64,000 nt of DNA from Streptomyces solicavernae (GCF_029968095.1 NZ_JASCIR010000001.1:62001-126000), one strand, 5' to 3'; shown: positions 9,628 to 20,480, counted from the first letter of the stretch. Program-made: numbers and translations. Notes: generated by a model from the sequence alone, not told the origin.

Positions 9628-10109
9628 CCACGCACCTCGACCGGGCCGAGGTCATCCCCATCGAGCGGGCGCGCCGACTCCCTGAGCTGATCGGGATCGG
9701 CATTGATGCGAGCCGTGGCGCGCCAGGAGATGATCGCGCGATGCACGGCCTCTCCCGCCCCGAGTTCGGCGGCGTCCGAGAGCGCTTCAAGGAGCTCGAC
9801 GGTGAAGGCCCGAACCTCTCCCGCGTCCAGGTGTCGCACCCAGGGGAACACCTCGGGGAGCGCGAGAAGGATCGACTTTGCGCCGTCGTCCTGCTTCATC
9901 AGTGCGAGGAAGAGCCGTGAGGCGGTGGTCAGGTTCTCCTCGGCGTTCTCCGCCCGCACAGCCGTAGTCAGCACCATGTCCGGCGCGTCCCGATGGGTGA
10001 CGCGGAGACGCCCCAAAGAAGCCGCTCTGGCCGCGACACCCTTGGGGTTGCGGGAGAGGTCGGTAAAGGAGACGGATTCCGTTTCTTCTTCCAGACGCAC
10101 AGTAGGCAT
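9624..10109 (-). CDS. Phd/YefM-like antitoxin
   Basis: 161 residues starting MPTVRLEEETESVSFTDLSRNPKGVAARA. The N-terminal SFTDLSRNPKGVAARA...RLRVTHRDAPDMVLTTA is the DNA-binding fold of the prevent-host-death family, which normally neutralises the partner toxin and represses its own promoter. The family is usually 80-90 residues; here a further 90-residue helical region follows (ALMKQDDGAKSILLALPEVFPW, EVRAFTVELLEALSDAAELG), whose role is unknown but which probably contacts the toxin. It is read first and overlaps the toxin gene by GTGA. An inverted repeat directly abuts its ATG, fitting autorepression. Confidence 0.68.
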   Translation of the reverse strand: MPTVRLEEETESVSFTDLSRNPKGVAARAASLGRLRVTHRDAPDMVLTTAVRAENAEENLTTASRLFLALMKQDDGAKSILLALPEVFPWVRHLDAGEVRAFTVELLEALSDAAELGAGEAVHRAIISWRATARINADPDQLRESARPLDGDDLGPVEVRG

Positions 10110-10140
10110 AATCAGAGTTTACTCAGATTGTGTTCTGATT
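10110..10140 (-). promoter_or_regulatory. Inverted-repeat operator and probable leaderless promoter of the TA pair
   Basis: AATCAGA (10110-10116) and TCTGATT (10134-10140) are exact inverted repeats, with a related ACTCAGA copy between them. On the minus strand a TAAACT hexamer (TANNNT, a -10 element) ends six bases before the antitoxin ATG, which would place transcription at or next to the A of the start codon. There is no Shine-Dalgarno sequence, in line with a leaderless mRNA. The -35 box is weak. Confidence 0.5.
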
Positions 10141-10340
10141 TCTAGTGCGGCGAGAGAGTCGATCTGCATCTTCCCGTGCGTGGCCAGGACACGGCGGACG
10201 GGACCGCGTAACGCGGGGGCTGTGGGGCGGCATCGGTTCCGTCACAGGTCGGGCTCCGTCCGTCGGCGGGCGCGTGACCGGCGGGCACGATGGTCCGTAC
10301 GACGGCATCCGCCGTGGTGGACGCGGTGCTGGGGGGACGT

Positions 10341-11213
10341 ATGGCCGGGAGGGGAAGCACGCCGGGGCGGGCGCGGGTGCGGGTGCGGCTGTGCGGGGGC
10401 GTGCTGGCCGTCGGGGTGCTGGTGAGCGGGTGCTGGGGCGGCGGGGGCGAGCCGTCGGACGGGGCGCGGCCCTCCGCGAGTGCCGGGCCGTCCGCGAGTG
10501 CCGGGCCGTCGAAGAGCGCCGGGCCGTCCAAGAGCGCCGCGCCGTCCGGGAGCGCCGCGCCCGCCGACCGGTTCCTGGGCTTCGTACCCGACCCGGAGCG
10601 GCGGCCCACGACGCGCGCCGAGGCCCTGAAGGTCGCCCGCGCGGTGATCGCGCGGCCGGAGGACTGGGGCGCGGGGTACGAGAAGGACCCCGACTCCAGG
10701 GGCACACCGCAGCGCAGCTCCGAGCTGGGCGAGGACTGCGTCTGGGCCCAACGCCGGCTGCCCCGCTCGGACTTCGTCAGCATCGGCCGGCGCGGTGAGC
10801 TGCCCGCGCGGGGCGACGCCGGGCCGCTGCGGGTCACCGCGGTGGTGACGGTCCACCGGACGGCGCGGAGCGCCCGCTGGGAGATGGCCCGCACCCTGGA
10901 GGAGCCGCTGCGCTGCCCCGACCAGCGGCTGAACGGCCAGGAGCGGGTCACGGGCCTGCGCTCCGGCGGCGACCTGGACCCCGACACCAGCGGCGACACC
11001 GACTACCTCCAGGAGACCGGCCGGATCCACAGCGAATTGCCGGGCGGCCCGCACCCGTACGTCTGGGACGTGTTCCGCATGGACACCCTGACGATCGCCG
11101 TCGCGGTGAAGGGCAGCGAGGGCCACACGGCGGCGGAGGTCCGCGCCGTCGGCTCGAAGGCGGTCGGCCACATGGGCGCCAGGATCCTGCTGGAGCTGGG
11201 GGTACGGAAGTGA
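10341..11213 (+). CDS. Secreted lipoprotein preceding the receptor kinases
   Basis: 290 residues from the ATG at 10341, which has GGGGGGAC upstream; an in-frame upstream reading from 10290 is less likely because the signal peptide would not be N-terminal. The start MAGRGSTPGRARVRVRLCG is followed by the hydrophobic run VLAVGVLVSGC with a lipobox (LVSGC), so the mature protein should be lipid-anchored outside the cell. Residues 35-70 are repeats of SASAGPSKSAGP. The globular part (about 80-290) is not recognised. The stop overlaps a downstream GTG (GTGA at 11210-11213), and the two receptor kinases follow, so it probably works with them at the cell surface. Confidence 0.65.
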   Translation: MAGRGSTPGRARVRVRLCGGVLAVGVLVSGCWGGGGEPSDGARPSASAGPSASAGPSKSAGPSKSAAPSGSAAPADRFLGFVPDPERRPTTRAEALKVARAVIARPEDWGAGYEKDPDSRGTPQRSSELGEDCVWAQRRLPRSDFVSIGRRGELPARGDAGPLRVTAVVTVHRTARSARWEMARTLEEPLRCPDQRLNGQERVTGLRSGGDLDPDTSGDTDYLQETGRIHSELPGGPHPYVWDVFRMDTLTIAVAVKGSEGHTAAEVRAVGSKAVGHMGARILLELGVRK

Positions 11214-11395
11214 GCGGGCGTGCGGGGGTGAGCGGGAGTGCGGGAGTGAGCGGGAGTGCGCGGGTGAGCGGGCGTACGGGAGTGAGCGGGGGGCGTACAG
11301 GAGTGGGCGGACGTGCGCGGGTGGGCGGGCGTACGCGGGTGAGCGGGCGTGCGGAGGCGACCGGGCTCTCGGACAGAAGTGGGGTGCAGCAGTGA
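11210..11395 (+). repeat. 16-bp tandem repeats that keep an open frame between lipoprotein and kinase
   Basis: The stretch is built of GCGTGCGGGGGTGAGCGGGA-like units. It happens to keep one frame open for 61 codons (Val-Ser-Gly-Arg repeats), beginning with a GTG that overlaps the lipoprotein stop and ending with a TGA that overlaps the GTG of the first kinase. The double GTGA arrangement would allow translation to pass through it. The amino-acid content is that of a simple repeat, so I treat it as a repeat and not as an established gene. Confidence 0.6.
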
Positions 11396-13650
11396 GTGAG
11401 GCGTTGTTGCCCGGGGATCCCTCGGTCGTCGGTGGGCATCGGCTGCTCGCTCGGCTCGGTGCGGGAGGCATGGGCGTCGTCTACCTCGGGCGGTCCGGCA
11501 GCGGAGCCCTGGCCGCCGTGAAGGTGGTCCAGCCCGAGCTGGCCGACGAGCCGGACTTCCGGGCCCGGTTCCGGCGCGAGGTCGAGGCGGCCCGGCGGGT
11601 CGTCAGCCCCTGGGCGGTGCCGGTGACCGGTGCGGGGCCGGACGAGCCGACGCCGTGGCTGGCCACCGAGTTCGTACCGGGGCCTTCGCTCGCCGAGGAG
11701 ATCCGCCGCTCCGGCCCGCTGCCCGCGTACAGCGTGCGTGCCCTCGGCCGGATGCTCGCCGCCGCGCTCGGCGCCGTGCACGCGGCCGGGCTCGTCCACC
11801 GCGACGTCAAGCCCGCGAACGTCCTCCTCGCCGTCGACGGCCCCCGCCTCATCGACTTCGGCATCGCCCGCTCCACCGGCCTCGGCACACACACCGCGCT
11901 CACCTCGCTCACCGCGACCGGCCTGGTCGCGGGCACCCCCGGCTTCCTCTCCCCGGAGCAGGCCGAGGCGAGGACCGGCCAACTGGGCCCGGCCTGCGAC
12001 GTGTTCTCCCTCGGCTGCCTCCTCGCGTACGCCGCGACCGGCCGGGCCCCGTTCGGCGAGGGCACCGCGGAGGCGATGCTCTACCGGACCGTGCATGACG
12101 AGCCGGACCTGGCGGGTGTCGCCGACGACGACCTGGGCGCGCTGCTGCGGGCCTGCCTGGCCAAGGACCCGGCGGCCCGTCCCTCCCCCGGCCGGATCGA
12201 GTCCCGGCTCGCGGGCGACGAGCGGCCCGGCGGCGGCTGGCTGCCCGAGCACGTCGTACGGGACATCGCCGACCGCTCGGCCCGCATGCTGACCCTGCCC
12301 GGCATCGACCCGACCGTCACCGACCGGCCGACCGCCCTCGACCCGGTATCCGGCAACCCGCCGTCCGGCAACCCGCCGTCCGGCGGCACAGCGTCCGGCG
12401 AGGCGGCGCCCGGCAACCCTGCGTCCGGCGGCACAGCGTCCCGCGGCACGAGCCGGCGCCGGCTCCTCGCGTTCGGCACCGGCGGCGCGCTGCTCGCGGC
12501 GGCGGGCTCAGGCACCGCGAGGTGGGCGCTGACCCGCGACGACGCCCCGCAGCCCGCCGCCGACCGCTGGGCCCTCGGGGTGCACGCCGACCTCAGCGGC
12601 CCCGGCAAGGCCGACGGGCGGGCGCACGAACAGGGCGTGCGGCTCGCCGTGGAGCAGTACAACGCGCGCGGCGACAAGCCCTTCGCGCTCGGACTGCGCA
12701 CCGCCGACGACGGCGGCGCCGAGGCCCGGGCCGAGTCCGCCGCGCAGCGCCTGGTGCGGGACCGCTCCGTGCTCGCCGTGGTCGGTCCGACCTCCGACGC
12801 CTGCGTCGACGGCGCGGTCGGCACCTACGACGAGGCGCTGCTGCCGATGCTCCTGGTCAAGCCCGGCGCGTTCCGGCTGGTCGGCCGCCGGTACCGGGCC
12901 TCGCTGCACTGCCGCCCGATGGTGTACGCGCTGGGCTTCGGGCTCGCGATCCAGCTGACCCGGCAGGAGAAGGTCTCGTACGCGGGACTGCTGCAGGACC
13001 GTACGACGGACCCGGTCGCATGGGAGATCACGCAGGGGATCGCCGACGCGATGCGCAAGGAGAAGGCGCGGTTCTACCCGCGGGTGGTGCCGGCCGGTCT
13101 GGACGACCTCGGTCCGCAGGTCGCGGACATCCTGCGGGCGAAGGTCGACTCGTTCGTCTACGCCGGGAGCGCGGAGGGGGCGGTCGGCGTCGCCCGGAGC
13201 CTCGCGGACGCCGGGTTCGACGGGCCCCGGCTCGGCCCCGAGGAGCTTGCCGAGCCCGCCTTCGTCGGCGCCGAGGCCGCGGAGGGCTGGCTGCTCGGCA
13301 CGTCCTTCGTCGACCCGGAGCGGCTGCCCGCGGCCGCGTCGTTCGTCCGCGCCTTCCGCCGCCGCTTCGACGCGGCGCCGGGGCGGTACGCGGTGGAGGC
13401 ATACGACGCGGCGAACCTGGCGATCGACCAGCTGGTGCGCGGGGTGCGGGACGGGCGCCCGCCGGAGCGCGCACGCCTGGCGACGCTGCTGCGCGCCGCC
13501 GAGTACCGCGGCATCACCAAGCCGCTGTCGTTCGACCGCGACAACGGCCGCTACGAGGGCGAGCTGTGCTACCGCCACCGGGTCGAGAACGGCAAGCTCC
13601 GCTTCCTCGGCGAGGTACCGGGCGGGGACCCGTCGGGGAGCGACGCGTGA
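11392..13650 (+). CDS. Receptor-type Ser/Thr protein kinase fused to an ABC-type substrate-binding domain (first copy)
   Basis: 752 residues from GTG. Residues 10-280 form a Hanks-type kinase: GAGGMGVV loop 23-30, Lys44 (AAVKVV), HRDVKPANVLL with Asp138, DFG 155-157, SPEQ 187-190. A Ser/Gly/Pro linker (320-350) leads to a hydrophobic segment at 358-377 preceded by SRRRLL, then an extracytoplasmic domain (393-740) resembling Leu/Ile/Val-type periplasmic binding proteins (WALGVHADLSGPGKADG, GVRLAVEQYNARGDKPF). Expected role: sense a small ligand outside and phosphorylate proteins inside; ligand and targets are unknown. The SRRRLL plus short hydrophobic run looks like a twin-arginine signal kept as an internal anchor. 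The gene is coupled by GTGA on both sides. Kinase residues are intact. Confidence 0.85.
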   Translation: MSEALLPGDPSVVGGHRLLARLGAGGMGVVYLGRSGSGALAAVKVVQPELADEPDFRARFRREVEAARRVVSPWAVPVTGAGPDEPTPWLATEFVPGPSLAEEIRRSGPLPAYSVRALGRMLAAALGAVHAAGLVHRDVKPANVLLAVDGPRLIDFGIARSTGLGTHTALTSLTATGLVAGTPGFLSPEQAEARTGQLGPACDVFSLGCLLAYAATGRAPFGEGTAEAMLYRTVHDEPDLAGVADDDLGALLRACLAKDPAARPSPGRIESRLAGDERPGGGWLPEHVVRDIADRSARMLTLPGIDPTVTDRPTALDPVSGNPPSGNPPSGGTASGEAAPGNPASGGTASRGTSRRRLLAFGTGGALLAAAGSGTARWALTRDDAPQPAADRWALGVHADLSGPGKADGRAHEQGVRLAVEQYNARGDKPFALGLRTADDGGAEARAESAAQRLVRDRSVLAVVGPTSDACVDGAVGTYDEALLPMLLVKPGAFRLVGRRYRASLHCRPMVYALGFGLAIQLTRQEKVSYAGLLQDRTTDPVAWEITQGIADAMRKEKARFYPRVVPAGLDDLGPQVADILRAKVDSFVYAGSAEGAVGVARSLADAGFDGPRLGPEELAEPAFVGAEAAEGWLLGTSFVDPERLPAAASFVRAFRRRFDAAPGRYAVEAYDAANLAIDQLVRGVRDGRPPERARLATLLRAAEYRGITKPLSFDRDNGRYEGELCYRHRVENGKLRFLGEVPGGDPSGSDA

Positions 13651-16124
13651 GCGGTGCGGGCGGGAGTGGTGGGGTGGTCGGTACGCCGGGCAGCGGGCCG
13701 GGCAACGGGCCAGGCGCTGGGCCAGGCAGTGGGCCGGGCAGCGGGCCAGGCGGTGGGCCGGGCAGCGGGCCAGGCGGTGGGCCGGGCAGCGGGCCAGGCG
13801 GTGGCGCTGGTGTTGCGTCGCTGCGGTCCGGGGATCCGTTCCGGATCGGGGGCCGGGTGCTGCTCGGGCGGCTCGGCGCGGGCGGGATGGGCGTGGTGTA
13901 TCTGGCCCGTTCGCCGGACGGCACGCACACCGCGGTGAAGCTGGTGCGCGCGGAGTACGCCGCCGACCCGGCGTTCCGGACGCGGTTCCGGCGCGAGACC
14001 GAGGCCTCCGCCCGGCTGTCGGGCCGCTGGCTGGTGCCGGTCGTCGACGCCGACCCGGAGGCCGTACGGCCCTGGCTCGCCACCCCGTTCGTGCCGGGCC
14101 CGAGCCTCGCCGCAGCGGTCGACGGGTACGGCCCGCTGCCCGAGCCCGGCGTGCGCACCCTTGGCGCGGGGCTCGCGGAGGCGCTGGCCGGCGTGCACGC
14201 GGCGGGCCTCGTGCACCGCGACGTCAAGCCCGGCAACGTGCTGCTCGCCCTGGACGGGCCCCGCCTCATCGACTTCGGCATCGCCCGCGCCGACGGCGGC
14301 ACCGCGCTGACCGCCACCGGCCTGGTCCTCGGCTCCCCCGGGTTCCTCTCGCCGGAACAGGCCCAGGCCCGGTCCGCGACGGCCGGGCCGCCGAGCGACG
14401 TGTTCGCCCTCGGCTGCGTCCTCGCCTACGCGGCGACCGGGCGGCGCCCGTTCGCCGCGGCCACCGTGGCGGGCTCGCTGTTCCGCACGGTCCACGAGGA
14501 GCCCGACCTGGCCGGTGCCCCCGCGGCGCTCCTCCCGCTGCTGCGCGCCTGCCTCGCGAAGTCCCCGGCCGACCGGCCCGGCACGGCCGCCGTACGGGAG
14601 CAGCTGGCCGCGGGCCTGCCGCCCGGCGCGGACCTGGGCTGGCTGCCCGCGCCGTTGCCCGGGCTGATCGCGGAGCGCACCTCGGCGGTCCTCGCACTGC
14701 CCACCCCGGAGCCGCCACCCCCGGAGCCGCCACCCCCGGAACCGCCACCCCCGGAACCGCCGCCTCCGGAACCGCCGACCCTCGCCATCGGCCCGGCTAC
14801 CGGCTCGGCCACCGGCCCGGCGACCGGCCCGGCCAAGGAGACCGTTCCCGGAGACGCCCGTCCGACCCGGCGCCGGGTGCTCCGCCTCGGCGCCGGGCTC
14901 GGGGCGGCGGCGGCCGCCGGGGCCGGGCTGTTCGCCGTACAGCAGACCTGGACCGGGGACGGGGACAGCGATGGGGACGGGGACGGCGGCGGCAAGGCGG
15001 CCTTGCCGCGCTACACCATCGGTCTGCACGCCGATCTGTCCGGCGCGCAGCGGGAGTCGGGCCAGGCGCAGGAGCGCGGCGCGCGGCTCGCGGTGGCGCG
15101 CTTCAACGCCGCCGACGACCGCCCGTTCGACCTCGGGCTGACGGTCCGCGACGACCGCGGCGAAGCCCGTACGGCCGCGCAGGTCGCGGACCGGTTCGCG
15201 GCGGACCCTCAGGTCGCCGCCGTGCTCGGCCCCACCGGGGACGCGGGCTTCGCAGCGGCAGCCGGGCGGTACGAGGAGGCGCTGCTGCCCATGGTGACCG
15301 TCTCCGCGCCCACCTCCCTGATGACCCTCGACTCCCGCCAGGCCCTGTTCCAGCTCCGGCCCGCCACCGCCGAGTTGGGCTCGGCCATCGTGCGCTACCT
15401 CGGCGCGGTCGAGCACATCACGCACACCGCCGTCGTCGACGACCGCGCCGCCACCGGCGACGAGGACGGGGGCCTGGTCGAGCGCATCCAGCAGGCCCCG
15501 CCCTCAAGGGGCCGCGTCACCGTGCACCAAGTCGCCGCGGACGAGGGGGTGTTCGACACCGTGGCCGCGGCGGTACGGAAGTCCGGCGCGCGGGCGGTGG
15601 TCTACGCCGGCTCCTCGCCGACGCGGGCGGCCCGGTGCGCGCGGGCGCTGCGGCGCGGCGGCTTCGACGGTCCGCGGATGGTCCCGGAGCCCGTCCTGCG
15701 GCCGGAGCGGGGCCGCTTCCCGTTCCTGGCGGAGGCGGGGGACGCCGCGGAGGGCTGGCTGTGCGCGGCCACGTACACCGACCCGGGCAGGCTGCCCGCG
15801 GCGCGCGGCTTCACCGAGGCCTACGCCGAGCGCTTCCCCGACGCGCCCGACCCCGGCCCCGCCGCGCCCTGCGCCCTGGAGGCCTACGACGCGCTGCTGC
15901 TCCTCGCCCGCTCGCTGCGCCGCCCGGCCGACGGCGGCCCGGAACGCGGCTCGACGGCGACCCGCCTGCGCGCCGCCCGGTACGACGGCCTCGCCAAGCC
16001 GATCGACTTCGACCCGGACGCCGGGCAGTTCGTCTGGTCGGCGGGGCTGTTCCTGTACGTGGTGGAGCGGGGGGCGATGCGGTTCCTGGGCCACTACCGG
16101 GAGGTCACGGAGCCGGTGGGCTGA
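13647..16124 (+). CDS. Receptor-type Ser/Thr protein kinase fused to an ABC-type substrate-binding domain (second copy)
   Basis: 825 residues from a GTG overlapping the first kinase stop (GTGA). Paralogue of that protein with the same order of parts: a Gly/Pro repeat leader (1-57), kinase domain about 65-345 (GAGGMGVVY 78-86, Lys98, HRDVKPGNVLL with Asp192, DFG 209-211), a linker of PPPPE repeats (354-377), TRRR at 407-410 followed by a hydrophobic segment to about 430, an acidic Asp/Gly stretch, and a binding-protein domain (455-815; YTIGLHADLSGAQRESGQA). The kinase parts of the two copies are close while linkers and binding domains differ, which suggests tandem duplication and then a change of ligand. 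The binding domain is expected outside the cell. Confidence 0.85.
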   Translation: MSGAGGSGGVVGTPGSGPGNGPGAGPGSGPGSGPGGGPGSGPGGGPGSGPGGGAGVASLRSGDPFRIGGRVLLGRLGAGGMGVVYLARSPDGTHTAVKLVRAEYAADPAFRTRFRRETEASARLSGRWLVPVVDADPEAVRPWLATPFVPGPSLAAAVDGYGPLPEPGVRTLGAGLAEALAGVHAAGLVHRDVKPGNVLLALDGPRLIDFGIARADGGTALTATGLVLGSPGFLSPEQAQARSATAGPPSDVFALGCVLAYAATGRRPFAAATVAGSLFRTVHEEPDLAGAPAALLPLLRACLAKSPADRPGTAAVREQLAAGLPPGADLGWLPAPLPGLIAERTSAVLALPTPEPPPPEPPPPEPPPPEPPPPEPPTLAIGPATGSATGPATGPAKETVPGDARPTRRRVLRLGAGLGAAAAAGAGLFAVQQTWTGDGDSDGDGDGGGKAALPRYTIGLHADLSGAQRESGQAQERGARLAVARFNAADDRPFDLGLTVRDDRGEARTAAQVADRFAADPQVAAVLGPTGDAGFAAAAGRYEEALLPMVTVSAPTSLMTLDSRQALFQLRPATAELGSAIVRYLGAVEHITHTAVVDDRAATGDEDGGLVERIQQAPPSRGRVTVHQVAADEGVFDTVAAAVRKSGARAVVYAGSSPTRAARCARALRRGGFDGPRMVPEPVLRPERGRFPFLAEAGDAAEGWLCAATYTDPGRLPAARGFTEAYAERFPDAPDPGPAAPCALEAYDALLLLARSLRRPADGGPERGSTATRLRAARYDGLAKPIDFDPDAGQFVWSAGLFLYVVERGAMRFLGHYREVTEPVG

Positions 16125-16134
16125 GGGCCTGTCC

Positions 16135-16262
16135 GGGGCCGCCTCCCGGCGGCGTCTCCCAGGCGCCGTCTCCCGGACGGCGTCTCCCGGGGCGCAGCCT
16201 CCTGGGCGGGCGTGTCCCGGCGGCGCCTCCGGGCGGGCGTCTCCCAGGCGGGCGTCTCCGCC
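16135..16262. repeat. Tandem repeats between kinase 2 and ybjN
   Basis: Units of about 16-20 bases with the common core GGCGTCTCCCAGGCG / GGCGTCTCCCGG, six or so copies. It lies between two convergent genes and could form stem-loops that act as a terminator. No gene is seen. Confidence 0.65.
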
Positions 16263-16356
16263 GCGGACGGCGAGAGCCCGGCCCGAGCACGCCACGCGGA
16301 TGGTGGCGGCCCCGGCCGGGCTCCCTGGTGGACGGGATGACCGTCGCGGAGGAGGA

Positions 16357-16902
16357 CTACTCCTCGTCCGGCTTCTCGGGCTTCTCCGCCGAGTCGACCT
16401 CCTCGACCAGGCCGAGGTGCTCGACGAGCCAGCGCTCGAACTCGATCGCGGCGCGCACCCAGCTGACCGTGGAGGACACGAAGTGCTCCAGGCTGACGCC
16501 GGTGCCGATCAGCATCTGCGCCTCGCCCACGATGCGGACGGTGGTCGGGCCGCCCTCCTCCTCGTGGGTGTGGGTGTACACCTTGGGCCACAGGGTGCGG
16601 CGGTTCCAGTCGTCCACGGCGTCGAGGATCTGCGCCTTGGACTCGATCGCGTGCGGCCGGTCGTAGAACGTCCGCACCGAGAAGACCTGCTGGTCGCCCT
16701 CGCCGCGGAACATGAAGTACGTGCGGAAGTTCTCCCACGGCGCCGCGAGGTCGCCCTCGTCGTCGACGACGTGCTTGAGCTCCATCTGGTCCAGGAGCTG
16801 CTTCACCAGGTCCTGGTCGGGGACGACGGGGCCCGCCGGTCCTGCGGCCTGCGGTTCCGGCTGGCCCCCGAAGTTCGGAATCGAGGACGGGTCGATGCTC
16901 AC
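16357..16902 (-). CDS. YbjN-domain protein
   Basis: 181 residues from the GTG at 16902, which is preceded by GAAGGGAAA at good spacing and gives the usual family start (V/M)SIDPSSIPNFGG; an ATG 14 codons upstream is also open. The body (DLVKQLLDQMELKHVVDDEGDL, FRTYFMFRGEGDQQVFSVRTFY, WNRRTLWPKVYTHTH) is the YbjN fold, structurally like type III secretion chaperones and found in many actinobacteria as a cytosolic protein of unclear role. The C-terminus is acidic (VEEVDSAEKPEKPDEE). It is followed by a convergent kinase gene and lies downstream of clpB on the same strand. Confidence 0.82.
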   Translation of the reverse strand: MSIDPSSIPNFGGQPEPQAAGPAGPVVPDQDLVKQLLDQMELKHVVDDEGDLAAPWENFRTYFMFRGEGDQQVFSVRTFYDRPHAIESKAQILDAVDDWNRRTLWPKVYTHTHEEEGGPTTVRIVGEAQMLIGTGVSLEHFVSSTVSWVRAAIEFERWLVEHLGLVEEVDSAEKPEKPDEE

Positions 16903-17024
16903 CGTGTATTTCCCTTCGTACGGATTCTGCCCATCCTCCACCATCGACGGCGGGGGGCCGCAACCCCCCGCCCCGGCGATCCGCGCCGATCCCGCCCCGG
17001 CGATCCGCGCCGATCCCCGTCCGG

Positions 17025-19631
<2,607 letters not shown>

Positions 19632-19675
19632 GTGCGCGCTACCTCCTCGGTCTTCGACTGCTGCGCCACTCCAGC

Positions 19676-19733
19676 ACACTGCTCAGCACACTGCTCAGTG
19701 CATTGCTCAGTGCATTGCTCAGTGCATTGCTTC
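19676..19733. repeat. 12-bp repeats in the clpB leader
   Basis: TGCTCAGTGCAT is repeated three times in perfect register, preceded by two variants (TGCTCAGCACAC). It sits between the HAIR operator and the clpB start, so it probably falls in the 5' untranslated leader. Confidence 0.8.
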
Positions 19734-19749
19734 AGCCAGCGTACATAAA

Positions 19750-19770
19750 GTTGAGCCTATTCCACTCAGG
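19750..19770. promoter_or_regulatory. HAIR operator (HspR site) upstream of clpB
   Basis: GTTGAGC-CTATTCC-ACTCAGG fits the HAIR consensus CTTGAGT-N7-ACTCAAG with exact spacing and conserved TTGAG and ACTCA cores. HspR binds such sites and represses chaperone genes until heat shock. The site lies in the gap shared with the divergent PPOX gene. Confidence 0.8.
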
Positions 19771-19814
19771 TATCGACGTCCCCTCAAGGTACCGGCGAGG
19801 ATAGATTCCGGTCC

Positions 19815-20231
19815 ATGGCCATCGACCCCCGAGCCCCCGGCTCCGCCTACCTCAGCTTCTGGCGGGAGCGGCACGTGTGCACCTTGACGACCCTGCGCCC
19901 CGACGGCACCCCGCATGTCGTACCGGTGGGCGTCACGTACGACCCGGAGGCGGGGCTGGCCCGTGTGGTCAGCAGCAAGTCCAGCAAGAAGGTCGGCAAC
20001 ATCCTGGCGGGGGGCGCGGACGGCGCACCGGTCGCCGTCTGCCAGTTCGCCGGCAGGCTGTGGGCGACGCTGGAGGGCCGGGCCCGCATCCGCACGGAAC
20101 CGGAGGAGATAGCCGAGGCGGAACGCAGGTACGCGGAGCGGTACGGACGCACCCCCTCACCCAACCCGAACCGGGTCGTCATCGAGATCACCTTGACGAA
20201 GGGGCTGGGGAGCAGGGCCCTGGCGGGCTGA
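19815..20231 (+). CDS. PPOX-class, probably F420-dependent, oxidoreductase
   Basis: 138 residues of the split-barrel pyridoxamine-phosphate-oxidase-like fold: LSFWRERHVCTLTTLRPDGTPHVVPVG, then SSKSSKKVGNI and AVCQFAGRLWATLEGRARI. The LATLRPDG-type strand and SKKVxNI phosphate-binding basic stretch are typical of the actinobacterial TIGR03618 group, many of which use cofactor F420 rather than FMN; the substrate is unknown. A TAGATT hexamer ends seven bases before the ATG and no ribosome site is seen, so a leaderless transcript is likely. It is divergent from clpB and shares the gap holding the HAIR site, so it may feel HspR as well. Confidence 0.78.
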   Translation: MAIDPRAPGSAYLSFWRERHVCTLTTLRPDGTPHVVPVGVTYDPEAGLARVVSSKSSKKVGNILAGGADGAPVAVCQFAGRLWATLEGRARIRTEPEEIAEAERRYAERYGRTPSPNPNRVVIEITLTKGLGSRALAG

Positions 20232-20316
20232 ACGACGGCCCGAGGGGAAACAGAGCGCGCAGCGCGATCGACGGCACCCGAGCCGACGGTGCGGACCGCA
20301 CCACAGCGGAACCCGC

Positions 20317-20388
20317 CGTACCCGCCCTACCGGCCCTACCGGCCCTACCGGCCCTACCGGCCCTGCCCGCCGTACCGGCCCTACCGCA
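20317..20388. repeat. 9-bp CCGGCCCTA tandem repeat
   Basis: Five or more copies of TACCGGCCC with flanking variants, downstream of the PPOX gene and before a hairpin. Not coding. Confidence 0.75.
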
Positions 20389-20396
20389 CACGCACA

Positions 20397-20435
20397 GCGG
20401 CGCCACCGTGATTTCCAGGTTCACGGTGACGCCGC
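20397..20435. terminator. Bidirectional hairpin between convergent genes
   Basis: GCGGCG-C-CACCGTGA (20397-20411) pairs with TCACGGTG-A-CGCCGC (20421-20435), a 14-bp stem with one C/A mismatch and a nine-base loop. It lies between the PPOX gene (+) and the Rieske-like gene (-). Confidence 0.75.
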
Positions 20436-20480
20436 TGCGGGGGGAAGCGCCTGGGCGATCTTGACGACGGGGGAATCGCG

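Noticed and set aside
10340..10560. Start of the lipoprotein gene at 10290
   Set aside because: The ATG at 10341 has a better ribosome site and places the signal peptide and lipobox at a normal distance from the N-terminus.
13247..16666. A 1139-codon plus-strand frame overlapping the second kinase
   Set aside because: It is Arg/Pro/Ala-rich and out of frame with the clear kinase and binding-protein motifs.
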